Source: Flavobacteriales bacterium (lineage in GTDB: Bacteria > Bacteroidota > Bacteroidia > Flavobacteriales_F > PHOS-HE28). Taken from it: 64,000 bases of DNA. The position numbers and the translations under genes were made by a program. The first letter of the stretch is position 1, and every line of letters begins with the position of its first letter. Positions 16,210 through 24,336 of the stretch are shown here, piece by piece. The stretch is from the NCBI GenBank assembly GCA_016721825.1, contig JADKHI010000006.1, positions 124,001-188,000 of the forward strand, given 5' to 3'. The notes below the pieces were generated by a model that worked only from the letters and a program-made list of their open reading frames with translations, did no database searches and was not told the DNA's origin.

Positions 16210-17221
16210 GGGAGGCTTTGATCTTTTTCACCTGTTCCTGCGCGACGATCAGGAGCAATGAGAGCAGCAGGGCGGAGATGGTGCTGATGGCCACCACGAG
16301 CCAACGGACCGGGTAGCTCTTCTTGTCGGCGACCTGGGCGGCGTTCACAATGAACTTGTGCGGCAGGTCGCTTTCGTAGTCCGCTTGGGCCTGTTCGAGC
16401 TTCATGCTCAACATGCTCAAGCGCTTCACCTCGTTGAACTGGCGGTCCTGCAGAGTTACGTAGGCGCCACCGTACTGGGCCAGCACCTTGAAGCGCTCCT
16501 CGAATTCCTTGATGGCACGCTGGTCGCCCTTCACGATGGCGGCGCCCATGTACTCGTTGTATCGCTCGGTCTGGGTGTGGTAGTCGTGCACGCCCAGTTG
16601 ACGCAGGACGCGCATGCTGTCCTCGATCTGCTCGATCTCGTTCTCCAGCTCCTTCACCTTGTCGGCGACGATCTTCAGGCCCTTGCTGGCGCGTTCGCCG
16701 TTCATGTCCTTCCACACGCTATCCACTTGCGCGGCGATGTAGTTGGCCATCAGCGCCGCGGTATCGGGTTGGTGGTGCAGCACTTCCACCCGCACGCTGC
16801 CGAACTTGGTGTACTCGAAGGTGATGTGGTCCTTGAACGCCTCGCGCAGATCGGTGTTCCGCGTCTTGCTCTCAGGCTTGATCTTGTACGCCTTCATCAG
16901 ATCGAAGTGGACGGAGGTGCGTTCGCGCACCAGATCGCTGTTCAACACCTGCAGCAGCTGTTCGGCATCCTCAGCATCGCCGAGCGCGAGAATGTCGTCC
17001 CGCCCGGTGCTCTGCTCGTTCAGCAGCGCCTTGGAAGCGGAATTGGTGATCGCAGGGAAGAGGATCACCTCGCTCTTGTACAGCGGTTGGATCACGTAGG
17101 CCGCAACGATGCCACCGAAGAAGCCGAGCAACGCAAGGCCGATGATGAGCTTACGACGGGCCCAGAGAAAGAGGACAAGATCGAACGACTCGACCTTGCT
17201 ACCAGATGTTTCAGATACCAT
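16202..17221 (-). CDS. Wzz-like chain length determinant protein (first copy)
   Basis: A 339-residue paralog of the next gene. It has an N-terminal helix (~25-45, LIIGLALLGFFGGIVAAYVI), a periplasmic coiled-coil-rich region (~200-270), and a final helix after KKSYPVRWLVVAI. It probably regulates glycan chain length with its neighbour. It begins a three-gene minus-strand run (Wzz, Wzz, ligase), with its own promoter-like box 22 bases upstream, and follows the flippase gene after a 45-base gap. Confidence 0.87.
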   Translation of the reverse strand: MVSETSGSKVESFDLVLFLWARRKLIIGLALLGFFGGIVAAYVIQPLYKSEVILFPAITNSASKALLNEQSTGRDDILALGDAEDAEQLLQVLNSDLVRERTSVHFDLMKAYKIKPESKTRNTDLREAFKDHITFEYTKFGSVRVEVLHHQPDTAALMANYIAAQVDSVWKDMNGERASKGLKIVADKVKELENEIEQIEDSMRVLRQLGVHDYHTQTERYNEYMGAAIVKGDQRAIKEFEERFKVLAQYGGAYVTLQDRQFNEVKRLSMLSMKLEQAQADYESDLPHKFIVNAAQVADKKSYPVRWLVVAISTISALLLSLLLIVAQEQVKKIKASHA

Positions 17222-17242
17222 ACCGGACAGGTGAAAGGGCCG

Positions 17243-17250
17243 CTAAAATA
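17243..17250 (-). promoter_or_regulatory. putative -7 box for the Wzz-Wzz-ligase run
   Basis: Minus strand TATTTTAG, ending 21 bases before the start at 17221. It matches TAnnTTTG at all but one fixed position. Confidence 0.35.
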
Positions 17251-17266
17251 CACCCTTGCGGGCCTA

Positions 17267-18709
17267 CTAACGGCCCTTGGGAAGGGCTATTGCCTGCCGA
17301 AGGCCGCGCAGGTCGATGAGCCGCGTCGCGAAGGCCAGCGCCATCGCCCCGAAAGCCAGCACCAGCAAGGCTTTCCCAACAGGCCAACCAGCGCTCCACC
17401 AGGCCAGCGCGAGCAGTCCGGCCGCATAGGCAAGGGCACTGAACACACCCTTCCACGGGATCGCGAAGCGGAATTTCCGCGTGGCGATGGTCATCTGGAC
17501 CAGGGCGGTGAGGCCTTGTGTGATGAGGCTGGCCCAGGCCGCACCAAGGGCCTGGTAACGGGGGATGAGAAAGAGGTTGAGGCCTATGTTCAGCAACATC
17601 CCACAGGCAGCCATCCAATTCAGCGCCTTCAGGTCTCCGGCGGCGGTGAGCAGGGTGCCGAAGATGTACGTGGTGCAGACAGCGGTGAAGCACCAGATCA
17701 GGACGGCGAAGGCCGGGGCGCTCTGTGCGGTGTTCTCGTCGTAGCGCAGGTCCATGATGGCGCGGGCATGGAAACTACCGGCCACGGCCACGGCAAGCGC
17801 GCCAGCGAGCACCAACCGATAGGCCAGTCCGGTGAGCGGTGCCACATCCTCTCGTTGCTTGATCATGCGGCTGAACATGGGTAAGAGCAGCCCGGCGAAG
17901 AGGTAACCCAGCATGTTGAAGGCCTCGAAGAAGCGGAAGCCCTGCGCGTAGATCCCCGCTTGCAAAGCACCATCCGGCAGCATCCGTTCCAGCATCACCG
18001 TGTCCGTGCGGTAGTAGAAGGTCATCAGCAGGATCAGCAGCGCGTACGGGAAGCTCTGGCGCAGCACCACCCACATGAAGGCGCCGTTCCACGTGATGCG
18101 CAACCCGCCCGCACGGCGCAGCACGATCACCAGGGCCACCAGCGCGGTGGTGGCATAGGCGGCGGTCTGGGCCCACACGAAGGCTTCGATCGGGAAGGGA
18201 ACACCGGCATACCGAACCCAGAGCAGCCAACCGACAAGGCCGATCAGCAGCACGCGGTCCAACACGCTCAACAGGCTGTCGGTGGTGTAGAGCTGTGCCC
18301 CAGCGATGTTGCTGCGCAGATAGAGCACAGTGGCCACGAGCACCTGGTTCAGCACCAGTACTGCCAGCAAGCCCACCTGCTCCAGCTTGTAGCCGAGCAC
18401 CCAGGCCGTCGCGAAGGTGACGATGGCGTACAGGCCCACCAGCACCAGCCGCACCCCGATAATGCCGCTGAAATGCTTCTTCAGCAGGTGCGTGTGCTGC
18501 GCGATGTTGCGCGTGTTGTAGTTCGTGATGCCCAGGTCCAGCAGGATGTTCAGCAGGAAACTGAGGCTGAGCAAAGCGGCATAGCTGCCATAAGCCTCGG
18601 TACCCGCCCGCACCTGCACCTCCGCGTCGATGCCCAGGATGAAGAAGGGCTTCACCAGCAGGTTCAGCACCAGCAGCAGGGCCAGGTTGGTGAGGAAGGT
18701 GCGTTGCAT
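17267..18709 (-). CDS. polysaccharide flippase (Wzx/MATE-like oligosaccharide exporter)
   Basis: A 480-residue membrane protein with about 12-14 hydrophobic helices, starting at ATG 18709 (MQRTFLTNLALLLVLNLLV). Longer in-frame readings add arginine-rich, unlikely sequence. The layout and segments such as YGSYAALLSLSFLLNILLDL and YRTDTVMLERML match the polysaccharide biosynthesis (RfbX/Wzx) family, which flips lipid-linked glycan units across the inner membrane. It lies between the glycosyltransferase (divergent) and the chain length genes, consistent with one surface glycan pathway. Confidence 0.9.
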   Translation of the reverse strand: MQRTFLTNLALLLVLNLLVKPFFILGIDAEVQVRAGTEAYGSYAALLSLSFLLNILLDLGITNYNTRNIAQHTHLLKKHFSGIIGVRLVLVGLYAIVTFATAWVLGYKLEQVGLLAVLVLNQVLVATVLYLRSNIAGAQLYTTDSLLSVLDRVLLIGLVGWLLWVRYAGVPFPIEAFVWAQTAAYATTALVALVIVLRRAGGLRITWNGAFMWVVLRQSFPYALLILLMTFYYRTDTVMLERMLPDGALQAGIYAQGFRFFEAFNMLGYLFAGLLLPMFSRMIKQREDVAPLTGLAYRLVLAGALAVAVAGSFHARAIMDLRYDENTAQSAPAFAVLIWCFTAVCTTYIFGTLLTAAGDLKALNWMAACGMLLNIGLNLFLIPRYQALGAAWASLITQGLTALVQMTIATRKFRFAIPWKGVFSALAYAAGLLALAWWSAGWPVGKALLVLAFGAMALAFATRLIDLRGLRQAIALPKGR

Positions 18710-18812
18710 TGGGCGGCGTGAAGATCGGCAGTGCAGGCGAACCGCAGCGGAATGTGCATGGAACGGATGAGGGTACGGCTGTGGTGTACACCTTTGCGAC
18801 CTAACAGAAGAG

Positions 18813-19949
18813 ATGCGCATCGCCGTCAACACCCGTCTGCTGCTGGCCGACAAGCTCGAGGGCATCGGCTGGTTCGCGCACGAGACGCTGTCGCGCATCA
18901 CCAAGGCGCACCCGGAGCACACCTTCCTCTTCCTTTTCGACCGGCCGTATGATCCGCGTTTCGTGTACGGGCCGAACGTGATACCGATCGTGGTGCCACC
19001 GCCTACGCGCCATCCGTTGTTGTACCGTCTGTGGTTCGGGCTGATGGTCCCGCGCATCCTGCGCAAGCACAAGGCCGACCTCTTCCTTTCGCCGGACGGC
19101 TTCCTGAGCTTGAGCACTGACGTGCCGCAGCTTTCCGTGATGCACGACCTGAACTTCGAGCATTACCCGGAGGATCTGCCGGCAGCCTACAGCCGCTACT
19201 ACCGCAGCTTCTTCCCGCGCTTTGCGCAGAAGGCCGCGCGCATCGTCACGGTATCGGAGTTCTCCAAGCAGGACATTGTGAAGCACTACGCTGTGCCTGA
19301 CGAACGCATCGATGTGGTACACAACGGAGTAAGCGCCGTGTATGCGCCGCTTGTTGTGGAAGAGCAACGCCTTGTGCGCGAGCAACGGACCGGCGGAGCG
19401 CCCTACTTGATCTGCGTAGGCTCCATGCATGCCCGCAAGAACGTCGCGCGGCTGCTGCTCGCTTTCGATCGCATCGCTGCGGAACAACCCGCGTTGCGCT
19501 TGGTCTTTGTGGGTGAACAGATGTTCCACGACCCGCGCATGGAAGAGGCTTGGGCACAGGTGAAGCACAAGGACCGCGTGGTCTTCACCGGTCGCTTGGG
19601 ACAGAAGGAGTTGCGGCGAACGCTGGGCGCGGCGATGGCCTTGGTGTACGTGAGCTACTTCGAAGGCTTCGGCATACCCGTGGCGGAGGCGATGAAGTGC
19701 GGTGTGCCCGTGGTGTGTGCGAATGCGACAAGCCTGCCCGAGGTGGCCGGCGATGCAGCGCTGTACTGCGACCCCTTCAACGTGGACGACATCGCACAGG
19801 CCATGCGCACCATCACCAGCGATCCCTCTTTGCGCGAGCGCTTGAGCGCGGCAGGACTGCAACGCGCGGAGCGCTACACCTGGGACCGCACCGCCGAAGG
19901 CCTCTGGGCCAGCGTGGAGCGGATGATGAAAGATCAACGTACGACCTGA
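18813..19949 (+). CDS. glycosyltransferase family 4-type (GT-B)
   Basis: A 378-residue GT-B glycosyltransferase of the GT1/GT4 group. The N-terminal domain ends in VTVSEFSKQDIV. The C-terminal domain has YLICVGSMHARKNVARLL, a GRLGQKELRRTLGAA helix and the E-x7-E nucleotide-sugar motif EGFGIPVAEAM followed by GVPVVCANATSLPEVAGDA. It should transfer a sugar from a nucleotide donor to a lipid-linked or surface acceptor. Donor and acceptor are unknown. It is divergent from the flippase and 2 bases upstream of rnhB, so it may be co-transcribed with it. Confidence 0.92.
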   Translation: MRIAVNTRLLLADKLEGIGWFAHETLSRITKAHPEHTFLFLFDRPYDPRFVYGPNVIPIVVPPPTRHPLLYRLWFGLMVPRILRKHKADLFLSPDGFLSLSTDVPQLSVMHDLNFEHYPEDLPAAYSRYYRSFFPRFAQKAARIVTVSEFSKQDIVKHYAVPDERIDVVHNGVSAVYAPLVVEEQRLVREQRTGGAPYLICVGSMHARKNVARLLLAFDRIAAEQPALRLVFVGEQMFHDPRMEEAWAQVKHKDRVVFTGRLGQKELRRTLGAAMALVYVSYFEGFGIPVAEAMKCGVPVVCANATSLPEVAGDAALYCDPFNVDDIAQAMRTITSDPSLRERLSAAGLQRAERYTWDRTAEGLWASVERMMKDQRTT

Positions 19950-19951
19950 GC

Positions 19952-20551
19952 ATGGCGCTGGCGGCCTACCACATCAAGGGCGTGCTCGAAGCGGGCTGCG
20001 ACGAGGCGGGCCGTGGCTGCCTGGCCGGTCCCGTGGTGGCCGCCGCCGTGATCCTTCCGCCGCGCGTGCGCATTCCCGGGCTCGACGACAGCAAGAAGCT
20101 CACGGCAGCGCAACGTGATGAACTGCGTCCGTTGATCATCGAGAAGGCTGTTGCGTGGGCCGTGGCCGAGGTCTCTCCACAAGAGATCGACCGGATCAAC
20201 ATCCTGAAGGCCTCCTTCCTCGCCATGCACCGCGCGCTCGATCAGCTCGTGCAACGCCCCGAAGCGCTGTTGATCGACGGCAACAGGTTCGCGCCGTACG
20301 CTGGCATTCCTCATGCATGCATGATCAAGGGTGATGGCCGCTACCGCAGCATCGCTGCTGCCAGCATCCTCGCAAAGACGCACCGCGATGCTTTAATGGA
20401 GGTCTTGCACGACGCGCATCCGCACTACCGCTGGAACGTGAACAAGGGCTACCCCACGCTCGACCACCGCGCCGCCATCCGCGCCCACGGCATCAGCCCG
20501 CAGCACCGACTCACCTTCCGCCTGCTCGCCGAAGAACCCGCGCTGTTCTAA
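19952..20551 (+). CDS. rnhB: ribonuclease HII
   Basis: A 199-residue RNase HII, which cuts RNA in RNA-DNA hybrids and at single ribonucleotides. The DEAGRG motif at residues 17-22 gives the catalytic Asp17 and Glu18. A further Asp is in LLIDGNRF and the last is in SILAKTHRD. Length matches the family. The start at ATG 19952 is 2 bases after the glycosyltransferase stop; upstream in-frame codons merely shadow that gene. Confidence 0.96.
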   Translation: MALAAYHIKGVLEAGCDEAGRGCLAGPVVAAAVILPPRVRIPGLDDSKKLTAAQRDELRPLIIEKAVAWAVAEVSPQEIDRINILKASFLAMHRALDQLVQRPEALLIDGNRFAPYAGIPHACMIKGDGRYRSIAAASILAKTHRDALMEVLHDAHPHYRWNVNKGYPTLDHRAAIRAHGISPQHRLTFRLLAEEPALF

Positions 20552-20608
20552 GCGTCTCTCGATCTCAAGTTTTTTCGGTTCGAACACAGTTCACCCTCGC
20601 GTCGGTTT

Positions 20609-20693
20609 GGCGGAGCGCATGGCAGCTCCCCCTACGCCCCCTCGTTGTTCCTCCCTTCGGTCGGACGCGGGGGATAAGTGGAAGCGCTCCGCC
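20609..20693 (+). repeat. 85-bp palindromic intergenic element, copy 3
   Basis: Same length and interior as the elements at 2945 and 3116. Terminal arms are GGCGGAGCGC and GCGCTCCGCC, a perfect 10-bp inverted repeat in which the outermost pair has changed from A-T to G-C relative to copy 2. The remainder of the 275-base gap 20552-20826 shows a short T-run near 20570 and no gene. Confidence 0.78.
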
Positions 20694-20826
20694 GATCCAT
20701 ACAAGCAAGCGCCTTCTTCCGTAACTCATTCTCTGATCGCCCTGCTTCCTGTTCACACGCACGTGTGTACATGCGCACCGCCCCGAACGCACAGCGATAC
20801 GCCAGTGATCCTAGCTTGGCCGCGTC

Positions 20827-23247
20827 ATGGCCCGTCGTCTTCCCGTCATCCTGTTGCTGCTCGCCATTCTAGGCGCTGCGGCCTGGACCCTCTTCCGCTG
20901 GAACAGTCCCACAACACGTAAGACCGACCCTTGGAAAGCGCTTCCGGCGCAGTCCGCGGTGATCATCGAACTGCCTGCGCCGCTCACCACGTGGGAACGA
21001 TGGACCCACACCGCCCAGCTTTGGGATGCCGTCGCCCTCACACCCGGAGCCCGTTCGCTCGACGCGTTGCTCAAGCGCATTGCAGCCTTGGCGGAAACGC
21101 AACCGGCCTTGTTGGAGCGGCTGAACCAAGGCAACCTGCTGGTGGCCCTGGTGGGCAACGGACAGAACCTCGGCACCATCGCCATCTGGCCCCTGCACCG
21201 CGACACGCCCGGGTTGGAGCAACTCGGTGTTGCGCTCGGTGTCGACCTCGGCAAAGGCTCCGCGGCTTGGAGCGGAGGATCGATCGAGCTGAAGGGCGAC
21301 ACCGCTTGGGCGGGTTGCCAGTTCGCGTGGAAGGATGGCCTGGCCTTGTTGGGCAGCAATACCAACGTGGTGGACGAGGCCCTGCTCGCCATGGGCGGTG
21401 ATGGCCTGCGCTCCGACAGCACCTTCGTGACCGCACAGCGCACCTTGGGCAGCGGTACCGATGGACACATGCTCGTTCACCTCGATCGCGCGCACCGCAT
21501 CCTGGGTCACTGGCTCACGAACGATGCTGTGGAAGGACTTCGCTGGCCTGAGGGATGGCTGGCGATGGACGTTCGCATTCGACCCGAGGCCGCATTGCTG
21601 AGCGGGCTCATCTTCCCCAGCAGGAGCGACACCCTCATGCAAGCGCTCTCCGCCCAAGGCCTCTCGCGGAACGGTGTGACGCGTGTTCTTCCCGCCACGG
21701 TGACCACCTGCATTACGCACCAGGTCAGCGATCCGCAGCGCTACTTGGAAGAGCTGGGCGTACACAACGACAGTCTCGCTGCCGCGGGCTTCCTCTGGTG
21801 CCGTGGCGTGTTCGCCCTCGCCTCTTCACCCGATACCAGCGGTGCTGGTCAACGCGATTGGGCCGTGTTCCAGACCGATGATCCGCTCGCGCCCTTCGAG
21901 GCGCTTTCACGCCTGTGCCCGACCGGTGGCTGCGACACTGCGAACCACCGTGGCATCCGCTTGCTTCGCGCACCACTGGCCGGTATGCTGGGGCAGTTGC
22001 TGGGCCCGACCTTTGATCGCTTTGAGCGGCCATGGTATGCGGTGCTCGGGGACAAGGCCATCTGCAGCGACCAACGCGAGGCCTTGCACGAGGCGATCGA
22101 TGCCTTCCTTGATGGCCGCACGCTCGCTGCGGACGAACGCAACGCCGACTTCCTTCAGCAATACGCCACCGACGCAGCGCTCACCGTTTGGGCCGATGCC
22201 GGTCGCTCGGATACCTGGCTGAGACCGCACCTGCGCGCCGACGCCGGACCCGCCTTGAACGGGGATCTCCTCCGAGGGCTTGGGCGCTTCCTGATGCAGG
22301 TGGCACCGGCACAGAACGGCGCCTTCCCCATCACGCTCTGTCTGCAACATGGTGCTGCCGTGAAACAAGAGGTCGGTGTGCTGTGGACCAGCGCGATCGG
22401 TCGCCCCTTGGTGCGCGGACCCTTCATTGTGCGCAACCACGTGAACCGCACGCAGGAGGTACTGGTGCAGGATGACGCGAACGTCATTCACCTGTTGAGC
22501 AGCACAGGTAGCGTGCTGTGGAAGCGTGAGCTCGACGGCCCGATCATGGGGGAAGTGCGGCAGGTCGACAAGTTCCGCAATGGCAAGTTGCAGCTGCTGT
22601 TCAACACCGAAGGGCGGATCCACGTGATCGACCGCAACGGCAAGGATGTGGGCGGTTTCCCGGTAAGCCTGCCGGAAAAGGCCAGCGCGCCGCTGAGCGT
22701 GTTCGACTACGATGGCACGAGAGAATACCGCGTGCTCGTGCCCACCGTGAACAGCACATTGCTGAACTACGACCTGAACGGCAAGCCCGTGCAAGGCTGG
22801 GTACCACCGCGCACACCGGCCACCTGCGCGGTGCCTGTGCAGCACTTGCGCGTGCGCGGCAAGGACCACTTGGTACTGGTGGACCATAGTGGCAACGTGA
22901 CCGTGCTGGACAGAAAGGCCGCGCCTCGTTTCAACGCCTTGGTGAACGTGCCCGCGGGAGCAACGCCCATCGGTCTGCGGGCAGCCTTGGATATCGCTGG
23001 TTGTGCTGTGCTGTGGACGGACAGTGCCGGCCAGACCTTCAGCGGCACCTTCGACGGGAAACGCACCGGACCCTACACCGATCCCTTAACGGACGCAACG
23101 CCGGGGCTTTTCCTTTTCCCACGGAATTCGACGATCGGTAGTGCAACACCGATCACGGTAACACGCGACATCAACCTCGATGGAACACCAGAGTCGATCA
23201 CGGCGAACGGCGACGGCCGCGTGGTGGTGCAACGCGCGCACCCATGA
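20827..23247 (+). CDS. large membrane-anchored protein with C-terminal propeller-like repeats
   Basis: An 806-residue protein with one N-terminal hydrophobic helix (residues ~5-22), so anchored in or exported across the inner membrane. Residues ~40-480 are a mixed domain without motifs I recognise, loosely like DUF3352-type exported proteins (WKALPAQSAVIIELPAP near the start). Residues ~530-800 hold blade-like repeats with acidic turns: VLVQDDANVIHLLSSTGSVL, NTEGRIHVIDRNGK, NYDLNGKPVQGW, LVDHSGNVTVLDRK, typical of PQQ-like or FG-GAP-like propellers. A TAGCTTGG box lies 15 bases upstream of the ATG. It overlaps the hemoglobin gene by 4 bases. Function unknown. Confidence 0.8.
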   Translation: MARRLPVILLLLAILGAAAWTLFRWNSPTTRKTDPWKALPAQSAVIIELPAPLTTWERWTHTAQLWDAVALTPGARSLDALLKRIAALAETQPALLERLNQGNLLVALVGNGQNLGTIAIWPLHRDTPGLEQLGVALGVDLGKGSAAWSGGSIELKGDTAWAGCQFAWKDGLALLGSNTNVVDEALLAMGGDGLRSDSTFVTAQRTLGSGTDGHMLVHLDRAHRILGHWLTNDAVEGLRWPEGWLAMDVRIRPEAALLSGLIFPSRSDTLMQALSAQGLSRNGVTRVLPATVTTCITHQVSDPQRYLEELGVHNDSLAAAGFLWCRGVFALASSPDTSGAGQRDWAVFQTDDPLAPFEALSRLCPTGGCDTANHRGIRLLRAPLAGMLGQLLGPTFDRFERPWYAVLGDKAICSDQREALHEAIDAFLDGRTLAADERNADFLQQYATDAALTVWADAGRSDTWLRPHLRADAGPALNGDLLRGLGRFLMQVAPAQNGAFPITLCLQHGAAVKQEVGVLWTSAIGRPLVRGPFIVRNHVNRTQEVLVQDDANVIHLLSSTGSVLWKRELDGPIMGEVRQVDKFRNGKLQLLFNTEGRIHVIDRNGKDVGGFPVSLPEKASAPLSVFDYDGTREYRVLVPTVNSTLLNYDLNGKPVQGWVPPRTPATCAVPVQHLRVRGKDHLVLVDHSGNVTVLDRKAAPRFNALVNVPAGATPIGLRAALDIAGCAVLWTDSAGQTFSGTFDGKRTGPYTDPLTDATPGLFLFPRNSTIGSATPITVTRDINLDGTPESITANGDGRVVVQRAHP

Positions 23248-23693
23248 CCGACATCGCGAACGCTGCGGATGTGGAGCGCCTGGTGAAGGCCTTCTACGAC
23301 AAGCTGCTGGCCGACCCCGAGATGCGTCACTTCTTCGCGGACCTCGACCTGCCGCACCACCTGCCGAGGATCGAGGCTTTCTGGCGCGGCGTGCTTTTCG
23401 GTGACCGCAGCTACACCGGCGATCCGATGACCGCGCACATCGCGCTGAACAAGCGCCATCCGATGGAGCACCAACACTTCGAGCGTTGGCTCGCGCTCTG
23501 GAACGCCACGCTCACCGAGCTCTTCAGTGGACCCAAGGCCGATGAGGCAAAGGCCCGCGCTGCGACCATCGCGCCGGTGATGGCGTGGAAGGTGAAGAAC
23601 ACCTGGGGGGAATGCCCGTCCGGGGCGCCGGGCCGGGGGGCGGAAAGAAACCCCCCGGGAGGGGGGTGGGTGGCTGCGGGGCTTGAAGAATAG
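23244..23693 (+). CDS. group III truncated hemoglobin with an unusual C-terminal tail
   Basis: A 149-residue protein whose first ~117 residues match group III truncated hemoglobins: FYDKLLADPEMRHFF, ALNKRHPMEHQHFERWLALW with the likely proximal His, and a final helix up to MAWKVKN. These bind haem and probably O2, NO or peroxide. The last ~30 residues (from TWGECPSGAPGRGAERN on) are Gly/Pro/Arg-rich and encoded by very G/C-rich DNA with a strong hairpin. The native end may have been lost by insertion or by a frameshift near 23605. It overlaps the upstream gene by ATGA, so the two are probably co-translated. Confidence 0.88.
   Translation: MTDIANAADVERLVKAFYDKLLADPEMRHFFADLDLPHHLPRIEAFWRGVLFGDRSYTGDPMTAHIALNKRHPMEHQHFERWLALWNATLTELFSGPKADEAKARAATIAPVMAWKVKNTWGECPSGAPGRGAERNPPGGGWVAAGLEE
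23633..23658 (+). other. strong G/C hairpin within the hemoglobin gene 3' end
   Basis: CCGGGGGG and CCCCCCGG form a perfect 8-bp stem around CGGAAAGAAA. It lies in a tract (23604-23680) with several runs of 4-6 G that could also form a G-quadruplex. There is no T-run, so it is not a standard terminator. Confidence 0.6.
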
Positions 23694-23764
23694 CTGAACG
23701 TTCAGTGCATCAGGGTCCACTTCGTGAGACCCTGCTGGAAGAATGGGCTCAACGTGACATCGTT

Positions 23765-24259
23765 TCAGTCCCTCCCACAGTTCGCCCTCCAGTTCCTGAA
23801 ATAGTCGTTGATGATGGTGTCGATATTATCCCGAGTTGCGCCGTCCCAATACCATTGATTCGCAGAATCTGATAGGTCGTCCTTTGCGTAGTAGAGATCA
23901 TGAAAGTCGCGCAAATAACTTTCATACCCTACTTCAAAGTAGATGTCCTTGAGGGTCGCAAGGACCTGAAAACTGTCCATCACCCCGGCAAGCGACGTAT
24001 CAATGAGGTAGCAAGCGTAGTTCTTAATCGTCTGGTCCTTGTCCGAGTAGTCGAGACCTAGTTCGGTCAGCACACTATCGACGAGTTCCTGCAGGTAGAA
24101 CTGGTTGAATGGTTCGTTCTCTCCGGCAAGTATCAAGAGATGCTCGGTTTCGAAACCGGCCGTGAGCATCTCAAAGGCCCAATCAACCCAGGCCTTGTCA
24201 ATGTCACGGTTGAGCGCTTTGAACGCCAAGATTTCAGGTGTCGACTTCACTGGTTTCAT
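23765..24259 (-). CDS. orphan hypothetical protein, acidic and helical
   Basis: A 164-residue soluble protein, starting at ATG 24259 (MKPVKSTPEILAFKALNRDI). Longer in-frame readings add arginine-rich sequence shadowing the next gene. It is acidic, rich in Tyr, Trp and Asp, and predicted mainly helical, ending WRANCGRD. I do not recognise a family. Size, acidity and lower GC than neighbours resemble immunity-type or recently acquired orphan proteins, but no toxin gene is adjacent. It is downstream of the LysM gene on the same strand, 77 bases apart. Confidence 0.65.
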   Translation of the reverse strand: MKPVKSTPEILAFKALNRDIDKAWVDWAFEMLTAGFETEHLLILAGENEPFNQFYLQELVDSVLTELGLDYSDKDQTIKNYACYLIDTSLAGVMDSFQVLATLKDIYFEVGYESYLRDFHDLYYAKDDLSDSANQWYWDGATRDNIDTIINDYFRNWRANCGRD

Positions 24260-24336
24260 CGTGCCTGTTCTGTCGTAGCTATACTGGTACAAGCCGAAAT
24301 ACCATGAGGTCTCGGTAGAAGCACCGGGGCACACGC

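Noticed and set aside
20578..20592. GGTTCGAAC considered as a tRNA T-arm
   Set aside because: No acceptor stem, anticodon arm or D-arm can be fitted around it.
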